Positions 1 through 10,191 of a stretch of 64,000 nucleotides of DNA are shown here, piece by piece. The position numbers and the translations under genes were made by a program. The stretch comes from Enterobacter sp. RIT418 (GTDB lineage Bacteria > Pseudomonadota > Gammaproteobacteria > Enterobacterales > Enterobacteriaceae): NCBI RefSeq assembly GCF_003057745.1, contig NZ_QBJD02000005.1, forward strand, positions 186,001-250,000, in the 5' to 3' direction. The notes beneath the pieces were generated by a model. The model searched no databases. It was not told the DNA's origin and worked only from the letters and a program-made list of their open reading frames with translations. The stretch's first letter is position 1, and every line of letters starts with the position of its first letter.

Positions 1-1212
1 CGCTATCTGCAGCACCTGCTTCCGCGCCCGTCTGCCGCGCACCCTCATTACGCCTTCCGTTTTATCGATCTCTTTGCGGGCATTGGCGGTATCCGTCACG
101 GGTTTGAGGCCATCGGAGGCCAGTGCGTCTTTACCAGCGAGTGGAACAAGCACGCGGTGCGCACCTACAAGGCCAACTGGTACTGCGACCCGCTGGAGCA
201 CCGCTTCAACGCCGATATCCGCGACGTGACCCTGAGCCATAAAAGCGGCGTCAGCGATGAGGAGGCCGCAGAGCATATTCGCAAGGCGATTCCGGCGCAC
301 GACGTTCTGCTGGCGGGCTTCCCGTGTCAGCCGTTTTCGCTGGCGGGCGTATCGAAGAAAAACGCGCTGGGCCGCGCGCACGGCTTTGCCTGCGACACGC
401 AGGGCACGCTTTTTTTTGACGTCGTGCGCATCATCGACGCGCGTCGTCCGCCCATTTTCGTGCTTGAGAACGTGAAGAACCTGAAAAGCCACGACGGCGG
501 TAAAACCTTCCGCATCATTATGCAAACGCTGGACGAGCTGGGCTACGACGTGGCCGATGCCGAGCATATGGGCGCCGACGACCCGAAAATCATCGACGGC
601 AAGCATTTCCTGCCGCAGCACCGGGAGCGCATCGTGCTGGTGGGGTTCCGTCGCGATCTGAACCTGAAGGGCGATTTTACCCTGCGCGATATTCCGGCGC
701 TGTATCCCGCGCGCCGTCCGACGGTGGCCGATCTGCTGGAGCCTGCCGTTGACGCGAAATTTATTCTGACTCCGGTGCTGTGGAAATACCTCTACCGCTA
801 TGCCAAAAAGCATCAGGCGAAGGGGAACGGCTTTGGCTTCGGGATGGTCGATCCCACCGATCCGCACAGCGTCACGCGCACGCTGTCGGCGCGCTACTAC
901 AAGGACGGGGCCGAAATCCTCATCGACCGGGGTTGGGATAAGGCGCTCGGCGAGAAGGATTTTGACGATCCGCAAAACCAGCTTCACCGCCCGCGCCGCC
1001 TTACGCCGCGAGAGTGTGCGCGACTGATGGGGTTCGAAACGCCGAACGGCTACAGCTTCCGCATTCCGGTGTCGGACACGCAGGCCTACCGCCAGTTTGG
1101 TAACTCCGTGGTTGTGCCCGCGTTCGCCGCGGTGGCTAAGCTGCTGGCCTCGCGGATTGCGCAGGCCGTGGCGCTGCGCGCGCGCGAGGCCGTCAATGAC
1201 GGACGTGCATAA
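1..1212 (+). CDS. dcm: DNA cytosine-5 methyltransferase Dcm (5' truncated by window)
   Basis: The reading frame is open from base 1, so the N-terminus lies outside the window; about 403 residues are visible against roughly 470 in E. coli Dcm. Motif I (DLFAGIGG) is encoded at about 67-93, the catalytic PCQPFS motif with its nucleophilic Cys codon at 325-327, the ENV motif at about 466, and the C-terminal GNSVVVPA motif near 1099-1120. The enzyme methylates the inner cytosine of CCWGG. The gene overlaps vsr by 17 bases, as in E. coli, so repair of the T:G mismatches created by 5-methylcytosine deamination is coupled to methylation. The assignment rests on motifs and gene order and is secure. 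Confidence 0.96.
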   Translation, partial: RYLQHLLPRPSAAHPHYAFRFIDLFAGIGGIRHGFEAIGGQCVFTSEWNKHAVRTYKANWYCDPLEHRFNADIRDVTLSHKSGVSDEEAAEHIRKAIPAHDVLLAGFPCQPFSLAGVSKKNALGRAHGFACDTQGTLFFDVVRIIDARRPPIFVLENVKNLKSHDGGKTFRIIMQTLDELGYDVADAEHMGADDPKIIDGKHFLPQHRERIVLVGFRRDLNLKGDFTLRDIPALYPARRPTVADLLEPAVDAKFILTPVLWKYLYRYAKKHQAKGNGFGFGMVDPTDPHSVTRTLSARYYKDGAEILIDRGWDKALGEKDFDDPQNQLHRPRRLTPRECARLMGFETPNGYSFRIPVSDTQAYRQFGNSVVVPAFAAVAKLLASRIAQAVALRAREAVNDGRA

Positions 1213-1672
1213 TAAAGCCACGCGCAGTAAAAACATGCGTGCCATCGGCACGCGCGACACCGCGATTGAAAAGCGCCTTGCGGGCCTGCTGACCCAGGCC
1301 GGGTTTACCTATCGCGTGCAGGACAAGGCGCTCGCCGGACGTCCCGATTTCGTTGTCGATGACTATCGGTGCATCATCTTTACCCACGGCTGCTTCTGGC
1401 ATCATCACGACTGCTACCTCTTCAAGGTGCCGGCGACGCGCACCGACTTCTGGCTGGAGAAGATTGGCAAGAACGTGGCGCGCGACGCCCGCGATACCGC
1501 CGCGCTGATCGCGCAGGGCTGGCGGGTACTGGTGGTGTGGGAGTGCGCGCTGCGCGGGAAGTTAAAGCTGAAGGATGCGGCGCTGGCGGAGCGCCTGGAA
1601 GAGTGGATCTGCGGCGGCGGTCAGGCCGCGCAGATCGATACGCAGGGCATTCACCCGGTTACGATTTCTTAA
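1196..1672 (+). CDS. vsr: Very short patch repair endonuclease Vsr
   Basis: 158 residues, the usual Vsr length. The ATG at 1196 inside the end of dcm is chosen because the product then begins with the typical N-terminus ([16 protein letters not shown]); the frame is open further upstream but that part is a dcm shadow. Visible family features are the [20 protein letters not shown] segment, containing the catalytic Asp and the Zn-binding HGCFWH/C residues, and the VVWEC motif. Vsr nicks 5' of the T in T:G mismatches at deaminated Dcm sites. Its 3' end overlaps the convergent yedA by 14 bases. Confidence 0.96.
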   Translation: MTDVHNKATRSKNMRAIGTRDTAIEKRLAGLLTQAGFTYRVQDKALAGRPDFVVDDYRCIIFTHGCFWHHHDCYLFKVPATRTDFWLEKIGKNVARDARDTAALIAQGWRVLVVWECALRGKLKLKDAALAERLEEWICGGGQAAQIDTQGIHPVTIS

Positions 1673-2573
1673 CCTCGCAGGGCGTCACCACCGGCTTCGC
1701 GGGCAGCAGGTATTTGCCCAGCGTCACCAGCACCACCGCAAACACGATTACTCCCAGCGCCAGCCATTCGATGGTGGAGAGCGTTTCACCGGCAAAACCG
1801 GTTCCCAGCAGCACGGCAACAACCGGGTTAACGTAGGCGTAGCTGGTGGCGACGGCGGGGGAGACGTTGCGGATCAGGAACATATAGGCGTTGATGGCGA
1901 TCACCGAGCCAAACAGCGCCAGATAGCCCACGGCGAGGAAGCCCGAAAGCGGCGGCATCGCCGTCAGCTTTTCACCGGTCAGCAGCGAGGCGATAAGCAG
2001 CACGATGCCTGCCGCCAGCATCTCAATCGCTCCCGCCATCATCCCGGTCGGCAGCGCAATGCGCGAGCCGTACACGGACCCAAACGCCCAGCTCATCGAG
2101 CCGATCAGAATAATCACCGCGCCCCACGGGTTGCCGCTCAGGTTGCCGCCGCTGTTCAGCATCACGATCCCGGCAAGCCCGATAGCAATGCCCAGCCACT
2201 CCAGCTTGCGGGTGCGAATGCCAAACAGGCGGCTAAAGCAGAGCGTAAACAGCGGTACGGTCGCCACCACCACCGCCGCGATGCCGGAGGGCACGTTGCG
2301 GTGCTCCGCAATGGTGACGAACCCGTTGCCAACCGCCAGCAGCAGCAGGCCAATCAGGGCGGCGTTCAGCATCGGGCGAAGCGGCGGGAGCCTGTGGCCG
2401 CGAAGCAGCAGAAAGGCCAGCAGCACGATCCCGGCGGAAAGAAAACGCACGCCGGCCATCAGCAGCGGCGGCCAGCTTTCTACGCCGATGCGAATAACGA
2501 AATAGGTGGAACCCCAAATGATATACAGCGAAAAAAGTGCCCCAATGAGCGGTAATAATTGCCGAAAACGCAT
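1659..2573 (-). CDS. yedA: EamA-family (DMT) inner-membrane permease YedA
   Basis: 304 residues, very hydrophobic, with about ten predicted membrane segments in two EamA repeats. The N-terminal repeat includes the IIWGSTYFVIRIGVESWPP segment typical of drug/metabolite transporters and the C-terminal repeat includes NPVVAVLLG. The length and the position between vsr and yedI match E. coli YedA. The substrate is not known; exporters of this family move amino acids or small metabolites. It is convergent with vsr, with a short 3' overlap, and divergent from yedI. Confidence 0.93.
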   Translation of the reverse strand: MRFRQLLPLIGALFSLYIIWGSTYFVIRIGVESWPPLLMAGVRFLSAGIVLLAFLLLRGHRLPPLRPMLNAALIGLLLLAVGNGFVTIAEHRNVPSGIAAVVVATVPLFTLCFSRLFGIRTRKLEWLGIAIGLAGIVMLNSGGNLSGNPWGAVIILIGSMSWAFGSVYGSRIALPTGMMAGAIEMLAAGIVLLIASLLTGEKLTAMPPLSGFLAVGYLALFGSVIAINAYMFLIRNVSPAVATSYAYVNPVVAVLLGTGFAGETLSTIEWLALGVIVFAVVLVTLGKYLLPAKPVVTPCEVKKS

Positions 2574-2750
2574 AGTCCCTCACGACGGAATAAAAAGGTC
2601 GCTCATAGTAAACGCCAAAACTATCGGGCTGGCGAGTGCTTTAACTGGCGCGAGATGTGAATTTTATGTTGACTTAATGTGCCTGTTTCCGGGTTGCCGC
2701 TTTTGCTCCATACTATTCATGTCATTACTAAAAAAAGAAGGATAGTGATT

Positions 2751-3662
2751 TTGGCAGGAAGTAGCTTATTAACATTACTGGACGATATTGCCACCTTGCT
2801 GGACGATATTTCCGTTATGGGAAAACTGGCCGCCAAGAAAACGGCCGGCGTGCTGGGCGATGATTTATCGCTGAACGCCCAGCAGGTGAGCGGCGTGCGG
2901 GCGAACCGCGAGCTGCCCGTCGTGTGGGCCGTGGCGAAGGGCTCATTGCTCAATAAGGTGATCCTCGTGCCGCTGGCGCTGCTGATCAGCGCCTTTATCC
3001 CCTGGGCCATCACGCCGCTGCTGATGATTGGCGGCGCATTTTTATGCTACGAAGGGGTCGAGAAGGTGGTGCATACGCTGTCTTCCCGTAAGGAGAGCGA
3101 CACGCCGGAGGTGCGCCAGCAGCGCCTCGAGTCGCTTGCCGCGCAGGACCCGAAAACCTTTGAGCGCGATAAGGTCAAAGGCGCTATTCGTACCGATTTT
3201 ATTCTCTCGGCGGAAATTGTGGCGATCACGCTCGGCATTGTCTCCGAGTCGCCGCTGCTTAACCAGGTGCTGATCCTGGCGGGCATTGCGATTCTGGTGA
3301 CGATAGGGGTGTACGGCCTGGTGGGGGTTATCGTCAAGCTGGACGATATGGGCTACTGGCTGGAGCAGAAAAAAAGCGCCGTGGCGCGGGGCATCGGCAA
3401 AGGCCTGCTGGTGATGGCGCCCTGGCTGATGAAAAGCCTGTCGGTCGTCGGAACGTTAGCCATGTTCCTGGTGGGCGGCGGCATTGTGGTCCATGGGATT
3501 GCGCCGCTCCACCATGCGATTGAGCATTTCGCCTCCTCCCAGGGTGCGGTTGTGGCCTCGATTCTGCCTACGCTGCTGAATTTGGTTCTGGGCTTTATCA
3601 TCGGCGGCATCGTGGTCGGCGCCGTGAAGCTGGTGGAAAAAGCGCGCGGCTCATCGCATTAA
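2751..3662 (+). CDS. yedI: DUF808-family inner-membrane protein YedI
   Basis: 303 residues from a TTG start at 2751; E. coli YedI has about 305. TTG is chosen because AGAAGGA at 2736-2742 lies about 8 bases upstream and because residues [13 protein letters not shown] then align with the E. coli start; a longer open frame reaches 2679 but has no homologous residues. Several membrane segments are visible ([60 protein letters not shown] and the C-terminal [16 protein letters not shown]). The function is not established. Confidence 0.92.
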   Translation: MAGSSLLTLLDDIATLLDDISVMGKLAAKKTAGVLGDDLSLNAQQVSGVRANRELPVVWAVAKGSLLNKVILVPLALLISAFIPWAITPLLMIGGAFLCYEGVEKVVHTLSSRKESDTPEVRQQRLESLAAQDPKTFERDKVKGAIRTDFILSAEIVAITLGIVSESPLLNQVLILAGIAILVTIGVYGLVGVIVKLDDMGYWLEQKKSAVARGIGKGLLVMAPWLMKSLSVVGTLAMFLVGGGIVVHGIAPLHHAIEHFASSQGAVVASILPTLLNLVLGFIIGGIVVGAVKLVEKARGSSH

Positions 3663-3740
3663 TTGTTACCTTACTAAGGAGGCAAAAAGGCCGTTCCTCG
3701 TCTAAATTGAAAACGTTTCACCCTGATACGGGAGGCAGGT

Positions 3741-3923
3741 ATGGTCTTTTTGGTCAGTGATGAAGTTAAGCCTAAGAATGGCGGCCCGAGCATGATCGTG
3801 ACCGGGTATGCCAGCGGAATGGTGGAATGCCGCTGGCACGATGGCTATGGCATCAAGCGGGAAGCTTTTCGTGAAGATGAGCTTCAGCCGGGAGACGCGG
3901 GGCAAAGGCACGATAAGACTTAA
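3741..3923 (+). CDS. yodC: YodC-like DUF2158 small protein
   Basis: 60 residues starting with MVFLVSDEVKPKNGGPSMIV, close to E. coli YodC. The GGPxMxV and CRWxD motifs are those of the DUF2158 family. CGGGAGGCAGGT just upstream of the ATG supplies a good ribosome binding site. It sits between yedI and dgcQ as in E. coli and is followed at once by a rho-independent terminator. Its biochemical role is unknown. Confidence 0.9.
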   Translation: MVFLVSDEVKPKNGGPSMIVTGYASGMVECRWHDGYGIKREAFREDELQPGDAGQRHDKT

Positions 3924-3930
3924 TCACGCG

Positions 3931-3954
3931 ACGCCCGGCTTGCCGGGCGTTTTT
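3931..3954 (+). terminator. Rho-independent terminator after yodC
   Basis: Stem ACGCCCGGC/GCCGGGCGT with a two-base loop, followed by TTTT. It begins 8 bases after the yodC stop codon. Confidence 0.85.
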
Positions 3955-4034
3955 ACGGCTGGCTATCATACCGCCGGGTTTCGCATGTCCGGGGTACGTG
4001 TGAAGGGGTGTTAAATGGCAATCAGGGAGTGTGT

Positions 4035-5726
4035 GTGCAGCGCGATACCTATGACGTGAAGCGAACGGTTCTGCAATGGCTGCGTAAGCGCAGCAATCCC
4101 GGCCTGATTGTTAATCTCTGTTTTCTGGTAGTGCTCATTTTTTCAACCCTTCTGACCTGGCGTGAAGTCGTGGTGCTGGAGGGGGCGTACGTCTCAAGCC
4201 AGCGCAATCACCTTGAGACGGTCGCCAGTTCGCTGGACAGGCAGCTGCAGTTCAGCGTTGATAAGCTGCTTTTCTTCCGAAAGAGCATGGGCGAAGCGCT
4301 GCAAACGCCGCTGGCCTTTGCCGTGCTGCAGGATGCCGTTTCGCGCTTCAACCTAGTGCGGACTCGCGCCTCGTGGCAGCTAGCGGTTGATAAGAACCGC
4401 ACGCTGCCGATTAACGGCGTGTCCGACGCCTTTGTAAGCAAAACGACGCTTCTCAACCGCGACGACGCGCGGATCGATCGTGAAATTTCCGCCGCGCTGG
4501 AAGTGGGCTATCTGCTGCGCCTGGCCTCGTCGGCAGTCAAAAAAGAAGCGCGCGGCATGTACGTCTCCCGCGCCGGCTTTTGGCTCGCCACCGACACCCC
4601 CGCGAAGAATGCCGACGCGGTGTCTCGCTATTATCAGTTTGTCACTCAGCCGTGGTTTACCCTCCAGTCAGAGCGCGAAAACCGCGCCCGCGCCGTACGC
4701 TGGTTTTTCGCCTCCTCGACTCAGCATGCCGGAACGATCACCGCCAGCGTGCCGGTCTATTTCGATAACTACTGGTACGGCGTGGTGGCGATGGATTTTT
4801 CCAACGACACCATACGGCGCCTGCTGGTGGATGCGGTAGACGATCGCACGGAAGGGGAATATCAGCTTTACGACACCCGGCTGTCGCTGATCGCCTCCTC
4901 AGCGCCGTCAGCCGACAGCATCAACCCGTTTGACGCGGCGGAGCTGGCCCAGATTGCCCATGCGATAGAAAGTGACACCGAAGGCGGCGTGCGCCTGGGC
5001 AGCCGCTTCGTCAGCTGGGAGCGGCTGGATCACTTTGACGGGGTCATGCTGCGCGTCCACACGCTGGATGAAGGCGTGCGCGGCGATTTCGGCAGCATCA
5101 GCATCGTGCTGGCGCTGCTGTGGGCCTTATTCACCGCGATGCTGCTGATCTCGTGGCTGGTTATTCGCCGGATGGTCAGCAACATGTACACGCTTCAGCA
5201 CTCGCTGCAGTGGCAGGCCTGGCACGACCCGCTCACGCGCCTCAATAACCGCGGCGCGCTGTTCGAGCAGGCGAAAATTCTGGGGGAAAAGTGCCAGAAG
5301 CAGTCGCGGCCGTTCTCCGTTATTCAGATCGACCTCGACCACTTCAAGGGCATCAACGACCGCTTCGGCCACCAGGCGGGGGATAAGGTGCTGTCCCACG
5401 CCGCGGGCATCATCGCCAGCGGGCTGCGCGACAACGACGTAGCAGGACGCGTTGGGGGAGAAGAGTTTTGCGTGGTCCTGCCGGGCATTGCGCTTGCGGA
5501 AGCGGCGGCGATTGCCGAGCGGATACGCATGCGCATTGACGCCAAAGAGATCCTCGTGAAAAAGAGCACCACGATCCGCATCAGCGCATCGTTTGGCGTA
5601 AGCTGCGCGCATGAAAAGGGCAACTATAGCTTCGAGCAGCTCCAATCGATTGCTGACGACAGGCTGTATCAGGCCAAACAGCGGGGGCGCAACCGGGTGG
5701 TCTGGCGCGATGAGGGGAAAGCATAA
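4035..5726 (+). CDS. dgcQ: Membrane diguanylate cyclase DgcQ (YedQ)
   Basis: 563 residues. An N-terminal membrane segment ([17 protein letters not shown]) is followed by a large periplasmic CHASE7-type sensor region, a second membrane segment ([22 protein letters not shown]) and a C-terminal GGDEF domain. The catalytic motif is GGEEF at about residues 474-478 and an inhibitory I-site RDND lies five residues before it, so a product-inhibited, active cyclase making c-di-GMP is expected. GTG 4035 is preferred because CAGGGAG at 4023-4029 precedes it; GTG 4008 is the longest alternative, with no spaced ribosome site. In E. coli the protein affects cellulose synthesis and motility. Confidence 0.93.
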   Translation: MQRDTYDVKRTVLQWLRKRSNPGLIVNLCFLVVLIFSTLLTWREVVVLEGAYVSSQRNHLETVASSLDRQLQFSVDKLLFFRKSMGEALQTPLAFAVLQDAVSRFNLVRTRASWQLAVDKNRTLPINGVSDAFVSKTTLLNRDDARIDREISAALEVGYLLRLASSAVKKEARGMYVSRAGFWLATDTPAKNADAVSRYYQFVTQPWFTLQSERENRARAVRWFFASSTQHAGTITASVPVYFDNYWYGVVAMDFSNDTIRRLLVDAVDDRTEGEYQLYDTRLSLIASSAPSADSINPFDAAELAQIAHAIESDTEGGVRLGSRFVSWERLDHFDGVMLRVHTLDEGVRGDFGSISIVLALLWALFTAMLLISWLVIRRMVSNMYTLQHSLQWQAWHDPLTRLNNRGALFEQAKILGEKCQKQSRPFSVIQIDLDHFKGINDRFGHQAGDKVLSHAAGIIASGLRDNDVAGRVGGEEFCVVLPGIALAEAAAIAERIRMRIDAKEILVKKSTTIRISASFGVSCAHEKGNYSFEQLQSIADDRLYQAKQRGRNRVVWRDEGKA

Positions 5727-5894
5727 GAAACGCTGATGCATGAGGTGAGGCTTATTAAGATTATTCCTAAAAAATTGCCGTTAAGTTGGCGAAAATTCTT
5801 AGCTCGTCTCGTGAGGCCCGCATTCTGCGCGCACTTCTCTCTTTTAGGAAAATGACTGGCGATAAGTTATACATTCACGAAAAGAATATATGCT

Positions 5895-5921
5895 TGTCAG
5901 CCATATTGGTAGAGGATACTG
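5895..5921 (+). promoter_or_regulatory. Putative dsrA promoter
   Basis: TTGTCA (5895-5900) and GATACT (5916-5921) separated by 15 bases, ending about 6 bases before the inferred DsrA 5' end. The spacing is short for sigma-70, so exact hexamers are uncertain. Confidence 0.5.
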
Positions 5922-5927
5922 TGGCTG

Positions 5928-6017
5928 CTGCATCGGATTTCCTGGTGTAACGAATTTTCAAGTGCTTCTTGCATAAGCAAGTTTCATCCCGGTCATCCCC
6001 ATGGCCGGGATTTTTTT
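5928..6017 (+). ncRNA. dsrA: Small regulatory RNA DsrA
   Basis: The segment CATCGGATTTCCTGGTGTAA, then CGAATTTTCAAGTGCTTCTT and GCATAAGCAAGTTTCATCCC, followed by a GC-rich hairpin and seven Ts, matches remembered E. coli DsrA with a few substitutions. About 90 nt, against 87 in E. coli. Stem-loop 1 carries the rpoS-leader pairing region, the middle part pairs with hns mRNA, and the ATCCCGG/CCGGGAT hairpin is the terminator. DsrA works with Hfq to activate rpoS translation and repress hns. It lies next to yodD and near rcsA, as in E. coli. Confidence 0.93.
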
Positions 6018-6021
6018 CGCC

Positions 6022-6249
6022 TCAGCGGTTCGTTTCAGAGACGCTGAAATCATGAATATCGAGCTCAAAGGCCTCGGCCAGCTCGCGATAGGTGTGATAG
6101 TCCCTCCCGTTGACAATGACCCGGTCAGAGCCATCCTCCGTTCGACGCACCTCGGATTCGCTGATCTCATTGATGGCGGCAAGCAGGGCATCGACGTCCA
6201 CTTCAACCTCGCGTTTGATGGTGTCGCTGTACTCTTTGTCTGTCTTCAT
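6022..6249 (-). CDS. yodD: YodD, small stress-associated protein
   Basis: 75 residues from the ATG at 6249, beginning MKTDKEYSDTIKREVEVDVD and ending FELDIHDFSVSE-TNR, nearly the same as E. coli YodD. The frame stays open 15 codons further upstream, but GAGGT sits at the right distance from 6249. YodD is reported to be induced by peroxide and acid in E. coli; its mechanism is unknown. The stop codon lies just past the DsrA terminator, so the two genes converge. Confidence 0.9.
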   Translation of the reverse strand: MKTDKEYSDTIKREVEVDVDALLAAINEISESEVRRTEDGSDRVIVNGRDYHTYRELAEAFELDIHDFSVSETNR

Positions 6250-6334
6250 TGCAGGTACCTCAGTTAAGCGTGTCCTACACAGTATAGACCGCACAGAAAA
6301 ACGCCATTCGCGCCGGCAGAGCGATGCCAGTTAG

Positions 6335-6565
<231 letters not shown>

Positions 6566-6670
6566 CGCGGCGTCGGGTAAACCAGCCCGACCTCGGTGGC
6601 GGAATGATAAATAGCAAAAATCTCTGGCCAGGCCAGAGATAGATGGTAGAGGACAGTCGGTAAAAGCCGC

Positions 6671-7294
6671 TCAGCGCATATTGACGAATATTCCATTCGT
6701 CACATTATCGGTCAGGCGCACTACATGATATATGACTTGCTTATTATGCGTTTTAATTTTCCTTTTAATATTTCCTTTGTGCGATGAAACGGTCTTGGCT
6801 TTGATATTCATCTGATCGGATATCTGAATAGTGCCTTGTCCGGCCATCCACATGCGCAACATGCTTGATTCAGTTCTACTTAATGACAGCGTGGGCAAGT
6901 TAACCACCCCTACATTTTTTACTTCTTTATTCAAATAATCGCCAAGTATGTCGTCCAGAGACTCCGGTTTTATCGATTTTGAACTGATCAATAAATTTTT
7001 CCTGACCAGCAAATATTCGTCAAAGTGAATATTGGCTATCGCCATAAAAACAATAAACATTGTCTTCGGATGCTGATTAATGATTAGCTTAATTTTCTGA
7101 CTGTTGGCTGGGTCGTGTATGAAACAGTCCTCATTAATAAACACCACGCCTGGCTTGAACTCCTCACAAGCGGCTGCAAGTTCGTCAACGGTGTGCGCAT
7201 CGTTGATTTCTCTCTTTCGTACCCCTCTGCTTGCCAAATACCCGGTTAGCCCTAACCGGGTGTAGCTGCATAAATCCATAATGATCGTTGACAT
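6671..7294 (-). CDS. rcsA: RcsA, LuxR-family co-regulator of capsule synthesis
   Basis: 207 residues, the usual RcsA length. The C-terminal half is a LuxR/FixJ-type helix-turn-helix ([20 protein letters not shown] then [20 protein letters not shown]). The N-terminal half resembles a receiver domain without a phosphoacceptor site. RcsA pairs with RcsB to bind RcsAB boxes and activate capsule (wza/cps) genes; it is short-lived because Lon degrades it and is silenced by H-NS, which DsrA relieves. dsrA lies 650 bases away. A box-like palindrome at 7550-7563 fits autoregulation. Confidence 0.95.
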   Translation of the reverse strand: MSTIIMDLCSYTRLGLTGYLASRGVRKREINDAHTVDELAAACEEFKPGVVFINEDCFIHDPANSQKIKLIINQHPKTMFIVFMAIANIHFDEYLLVRKNLLISSKSIKPESLDDILGDYLNKEVKNVGVVNLPTLSLSRTESSMLRMWMAGQGTIQISDQMNIKAKTVSSHKGNIKRKIKTHNKQVIYHVVRLTDNVTNGIFVNMR

Positions 7295-7549
7295 GGCATA
7301 CCCTCACTCAATGCGTAACGATAATTCACCATCTGCCTGAGAGCTCATAAACAGCCATACGGGATGGAAAAACGTAATAAACCTGTGAGCATGACAAAGA
7401 CTTTCAGGCGGCACTCACTATCCCGTAAAGTTACGTATAATTTGCCAGGAATCTTCTTAAAGTAAAGTAAATATTAAGTATTGTGAAGTGGTTAGAAACA
7501 TTTAAACCGCACCAGTTATATCCTGGTAGATGTTTTTCAGGATTTATTT

Positions 7550-7563
7550 TAGGAATATCCTCA
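7550..7563 (-). promoter_or_regulatory. Putative RcsAB box upstream of rcsA
   Basis: On the minus strand the site reads TGAGGATATTCCTA, 12 of 14 matches to the remembered consensus TAAGAATATTCCTA. It lies about 255 bases before the rcsA start in the 296-base gap between fliR and rcsA, where E. coli carries its own RcsAB box. No further gene is visible in this AT-rich gap, which fits H-NS silencing. Confidence 0.6.
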
Positions 7564-7590
7564 GAAAGACAATGCGGAGAGTGAGGGTTA

Positions 7591-8376
7591 TTATTTACGG
7601 GGCAGTTCGCTAACAATATCCGCTAAGAGGTTGAATATCTCGCTGAATAAATGTTCGCAGAAGGGGGCGATAAGTGGCATCAGGAATGACATTAATAAAA
7701 GCCCGACCATCAGGGTGATCGGAAAACCGATGACAAATACCGAAAGCTGCGGGGCCATTCTGTTCAATAACCCTAATGAGAGGTTTACGGTTAACAGCAG
7801 GGTGATAATCGGTAGCGCCAGCATCAGCCCGTTGAGGAAAATCAGCCCCGCCGCGCGCACCAGCGCCAGGAAGGCGTTGCTGTTTACCGGGCTTTCGCCA
7901 ATCGGCAGCGTGTGGAACGTGTCCACCAGCAGGGAGATAAGCCACAAATGGCCGTTAAACGTCAGAAACAGCAGCATCGCCAGCATATCAATGATGCGGG
8001 CGATGACGGGCATGTTGAGGTGGCTTCCCGGGTCTACGAATGTCGCGAACGACAGCCCCATCTGCAGGCCAATCAGCTCCCCGGCGGTACGCACGGCGGC
8101 GAAGGCTAGCTGCATCGTGAACCCCACGGCCACGCCGATCATCACCTGCTGCAGCGCAACCCATAGCGCGTTGGCGGAAAAAATCGGAATGTTCACCGGC
8201 GGCAGAGACGGGGCAATGATAATGGTGATAATGATCCCCAGGCCCAGCTTGACGCGCTTGGGAATGGCCTTTTCGCTCAGAATGGGCGCCGTTGAAATAA
8301 GCGCCAGCACGCGGAGCATCGGCCAGAAGTACAGGCCGAGCCACTGCATCCATTGATCGCTGGTGAAGTGCAGCAT
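7591..8376 (-). CDS. fliR: Flagellar export gate protein FliR
   Basis: 261 residues from the ATG at 8376; the open frame extends upstream but the homologous N-terminus is [20 protein letters not shown] multi-spanning membrane protein with the conserved VDPGSHLN segment and [18 protein letters not shown]. With FliP and FliQ it forms the conical export gate of the flagellar type III apparatus. It is the last gene of the fliL-R transcription unit, 7 bases after fliQ. Confidence 0.96.
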   Translation of the reverse strand: MLHFTSDQWMQWLGLYFWPMLRVLALISTAPILSEKAIPKRVKLGLGIIITIIIAPSLPPVNIPIFSANALWVALQQVMIGVAVGFTMQLAFAAVRTAGELIGLQMGLSFATFVDPGSHLNMPVIARIIDMLAMLLFLTFNGHLWLISLLVDTFHTLPIGESPVNSNAFLALVRAAGLIFLNGLMLALPIITLLLTVNLSLGLLNRMAPQLSVFVIGFPITLMVGLLLMSFLMPLIAPFCEHLFSEIFNLLADIVSELPRK

Positions 8377-8383
8377 CGTAATA

Positions 8384-8653
8384 TCAGCCGATGATGTACG
8401 GCAGGTTGGTAAACAGGTTGCGCATATAGTCCAGCAGCAGGTTGAGCATCCACGGCCCGGCGACGACGATCGCCACAAAGACGGCGATAATTTTCGGAAT
8501 AAACGACAGCGTCATTTCGTTAATCTGCGTGGCGGCCTGCAGGATGCTGATGATAAGGCCGGTGACCAGCGCAACGAGGAGCAGCGGGGCGGCGACGGCA
8601 ATCGCGACTTTCATCGCTTCCGTGCCCATCATCATGACCGATTCTGGCGTCAT
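8384..8653 (-). CDS. fliQ: Flagellar export gate protein FliQ
   Basis: 89 residues with two long membrane helices ([20 protein letters not shown] and [20 protein letters not shown]) and the family segment [16 protein letters not shown] between them. Four copies assemble with FliP5 and FliR1 in the export gate. It lies 10 bases after fliP. Confidence 0.96.
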   Translation of the reverse strand: MTPESVMMMGTEAMKVAIAVAAPLLLVALVTGLIISILQAATQINEMTLSFIPKIIAVFVAIVVAGPWMLNLLLDYMRNLFTNLPYIIG

Positions 8654-8663
8654 TTCGCGCTCC

Positions 8664-9401
8664 TCAGCTGTAGAAACTTTGCGCCAGCGAACTCACCAGC
8701 AGCTGCCAGCCGTCAACCAGCACGAACAGCATAATCTTAAAGGGCAGGGCGATGGTGGCGGGGGGCACCATCATCATCCCCAGCGCCATCAGGACGCTGG
8801 CAATGACCAGGTCGATGATCAGGAACGGGATGAAAATGGTAAAGCCGATCTGAAACGCGGTTTTCAGCTCGCTGGTCACGTAGGCGGGCAGCAGAATGCG
8901 CATCGGCACGGCTTCTGGCCCCTGAATTTCGCCCGTATTCGCCAGGCGCGCAAACAGGGCCAAATCCGCTTCGCGCGTCTGGCGCAGCATAAACTCGCGC
9001 AGCGGCTGTGCGCCCTTGTCCAGCGCCTCCTGCATCGAGATCTTGTCTTCGCTGAAGGGCTGGTAGGCGTCGGTATAAATCTTGTCGATGACCGGGGACA
9101 TAATAAAAAAGGTCAGAAACAGGGCCAGGCCCAGCAGCACCTGGTTAGGCGGGGCCGAGGGCGTGCCGAGCGCGTTTCGCAGCAGGCCAAACACGATGAT
9201 GATGCGGGTGAAGCTGGTCATCATCAGCAAAATGGCCGGAATAAAGGTCAGCGAGGTAATGAAAACCAGCGTCTGAACGGGCAGCGACCAGCTCTGGCCG
9301 CCTCCGGCGAGCGGGGTGGAGACCAGGCCGGGCAGCTGTGCGTAGACGGCGGGAGCAAACAGGCCAACGCCCGCAAGCGAAAGGGACAACAAACGGCGCA
9401 T
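8664..9401 (-). CDS. fliP: Flagellar export gate protein FliP
   Basis: 245 residues with a cleavable signal peptide ([21 protein letters not shown]) and four membrane segments. Family motifs include [20 protein letters not shown], the [16 protein letters not shown] helix and [20 protein letters not shown]. It forms the pentameric core of the export gate. The start overlaps the fliO stop as TAATG, so translation is coupled. Confidence 0.97.
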   Translation of the reverse strand: MRRLLSLSLAGVGLFAPAVYAQLPGLVSTPLAGGGQSWSLPVQTLVFITSLTFIPAILLMMTSFTRIIIVFGLLRNALGTPSAPPNQVLLGLALFLTFFIMSPVIDKIYTDAYQPFSEDKISMQEALDKGAQPLREFMLRQTREADLALFARLANTGEIQGPEAVPMRILLPAYVTSELKTAFQIGFTIFIPFLIIDLVIASVLMALGMMMVPPATIALPFKIMLFVLVDGWQLLVSSLAQSFYS

Positions 9402-9775
9402 TACGATCTCCCGGAACGCTTAAGCAAACTCTTCATGACGGACTGAAAATCTGCCGGGTTTTCTGCCGGCGCATCTTCGGCGGCGGGGGCAGGCGGCAGC
9501 GTATGCAGCAGGTTAATGTTCGAGGCGGTGACGCCCAGCACCAGGCGCGCGTCTTCAACGTCAACGATAACCACGCGCTCGCGCGGCCCCAGCGAGGCGC
9601 TGGCGCTGACCTTCAGGCCGCGCGCGGCGGCGGTTTTGCCCGCCAGGCCAAAGCGCTTCGCCAGCCACGCGGCGATAAGAATGAAGGCAATAATACCGAA
9701 CAGCGCGCCGCTCACCTGAAGCAGCGGTGAGCCCGGAACGGCGGAGGGCTGCGATACGGTTGCCTGGGTTTTCAT
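9401..9775 (-). CDS. fliO: Flagellar biosynthesis protein FliO
   Basis: 124 residues with one membrane segment ([20 protein letters not shown]) and a cytoplasmic domain with the [24 protein letters not shown] pattern (quoted in two halves: [17 protein letters not shown] and [12 protein letters not shown]). FliO is a chaperone-like factor that stabilises FliP during gate assembly. Two bases separate it from fliN. Confidence 0.95.
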   Translation of the reverse strand: MKTQATVSQPSAVPGSPLLQVSGALFGIIAFILIAAWLAKRFGLAGKTAAARGLKVSASASLGPRERVVIVDVEDARLVLGVTASNINLLHTLPPAPAAEDAPAENPADFQSVMKSLLKRSGRS

Positions 9776-9777
9776 GC

Positions 9778-10191
9778 TTAGCGGCTCAGGCGACGCATAC
9801 GTTCAGACGGGGTGATGATGTCGGTGATGCGCACGCCGTATTTATCGGCCACCACCACCACTTCACCCTGCGCAATCAGATAGCCGTTAATCAGGATATC
9901 CAGCGGCTCGCCGGCCAGCCCGTCAAGCGCCACCACGGAACCCTGCGTCAGGCGCAGCAGCTCTTTGATGGTCATCCGGGTGCGGCCCAGCTCAACGGTC
10001 AGCTTGACCGGAATATCCATAATCAGATCGATATCCTGAAGCGTGCCGCTCACGTCGCCGCCGCCCAGCTGCTGGAACACGGCGTCCGCCGCGCTTTTGC
10101 TCGGGGTCGTTTTCTGCTCGTTTAACGCGTCAGCCCACAGATCGTCCAGTGCTCCGCTGTTCTCATCGGACGGATTGTTCATGTCACTCAT
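9778..10191 (-). CDS. fliN: Flagellar motor switch protein FliN
   Basis: 137 residues. The C-terminal SpoA domain is clear (DIPVKLTVELGRTRMTIKEL and DILINGYLIAQGEVVVVADK). FliN forms the bottom of the C-ring with FliM, sets rotation direction and docks the FliH-FliI export ATPase. It overlaps fliM by 4 bases. Confidence 0.97.
   Translation of the reverse strand: MSDMNNPSDENSGALDDLWADALNEQKTTPSKSAADAVFQQLGGGDVSGTLQDIDLIMDIPVKLTVELGRTRMTIKELLRLTQGSVVALDGLAGEPLDILINGYLIAQGEVVVVADKYGVRITDIITPSERMRRLSR

Noticed and set aside
1575..2555. Long plus-strand open frame opposite yedA
   Set aside because: It is antisense to a complete, conserved permease gene; the product is rich in Arg, His and Gln with no domain, as expected from a high-GC shadow frame.
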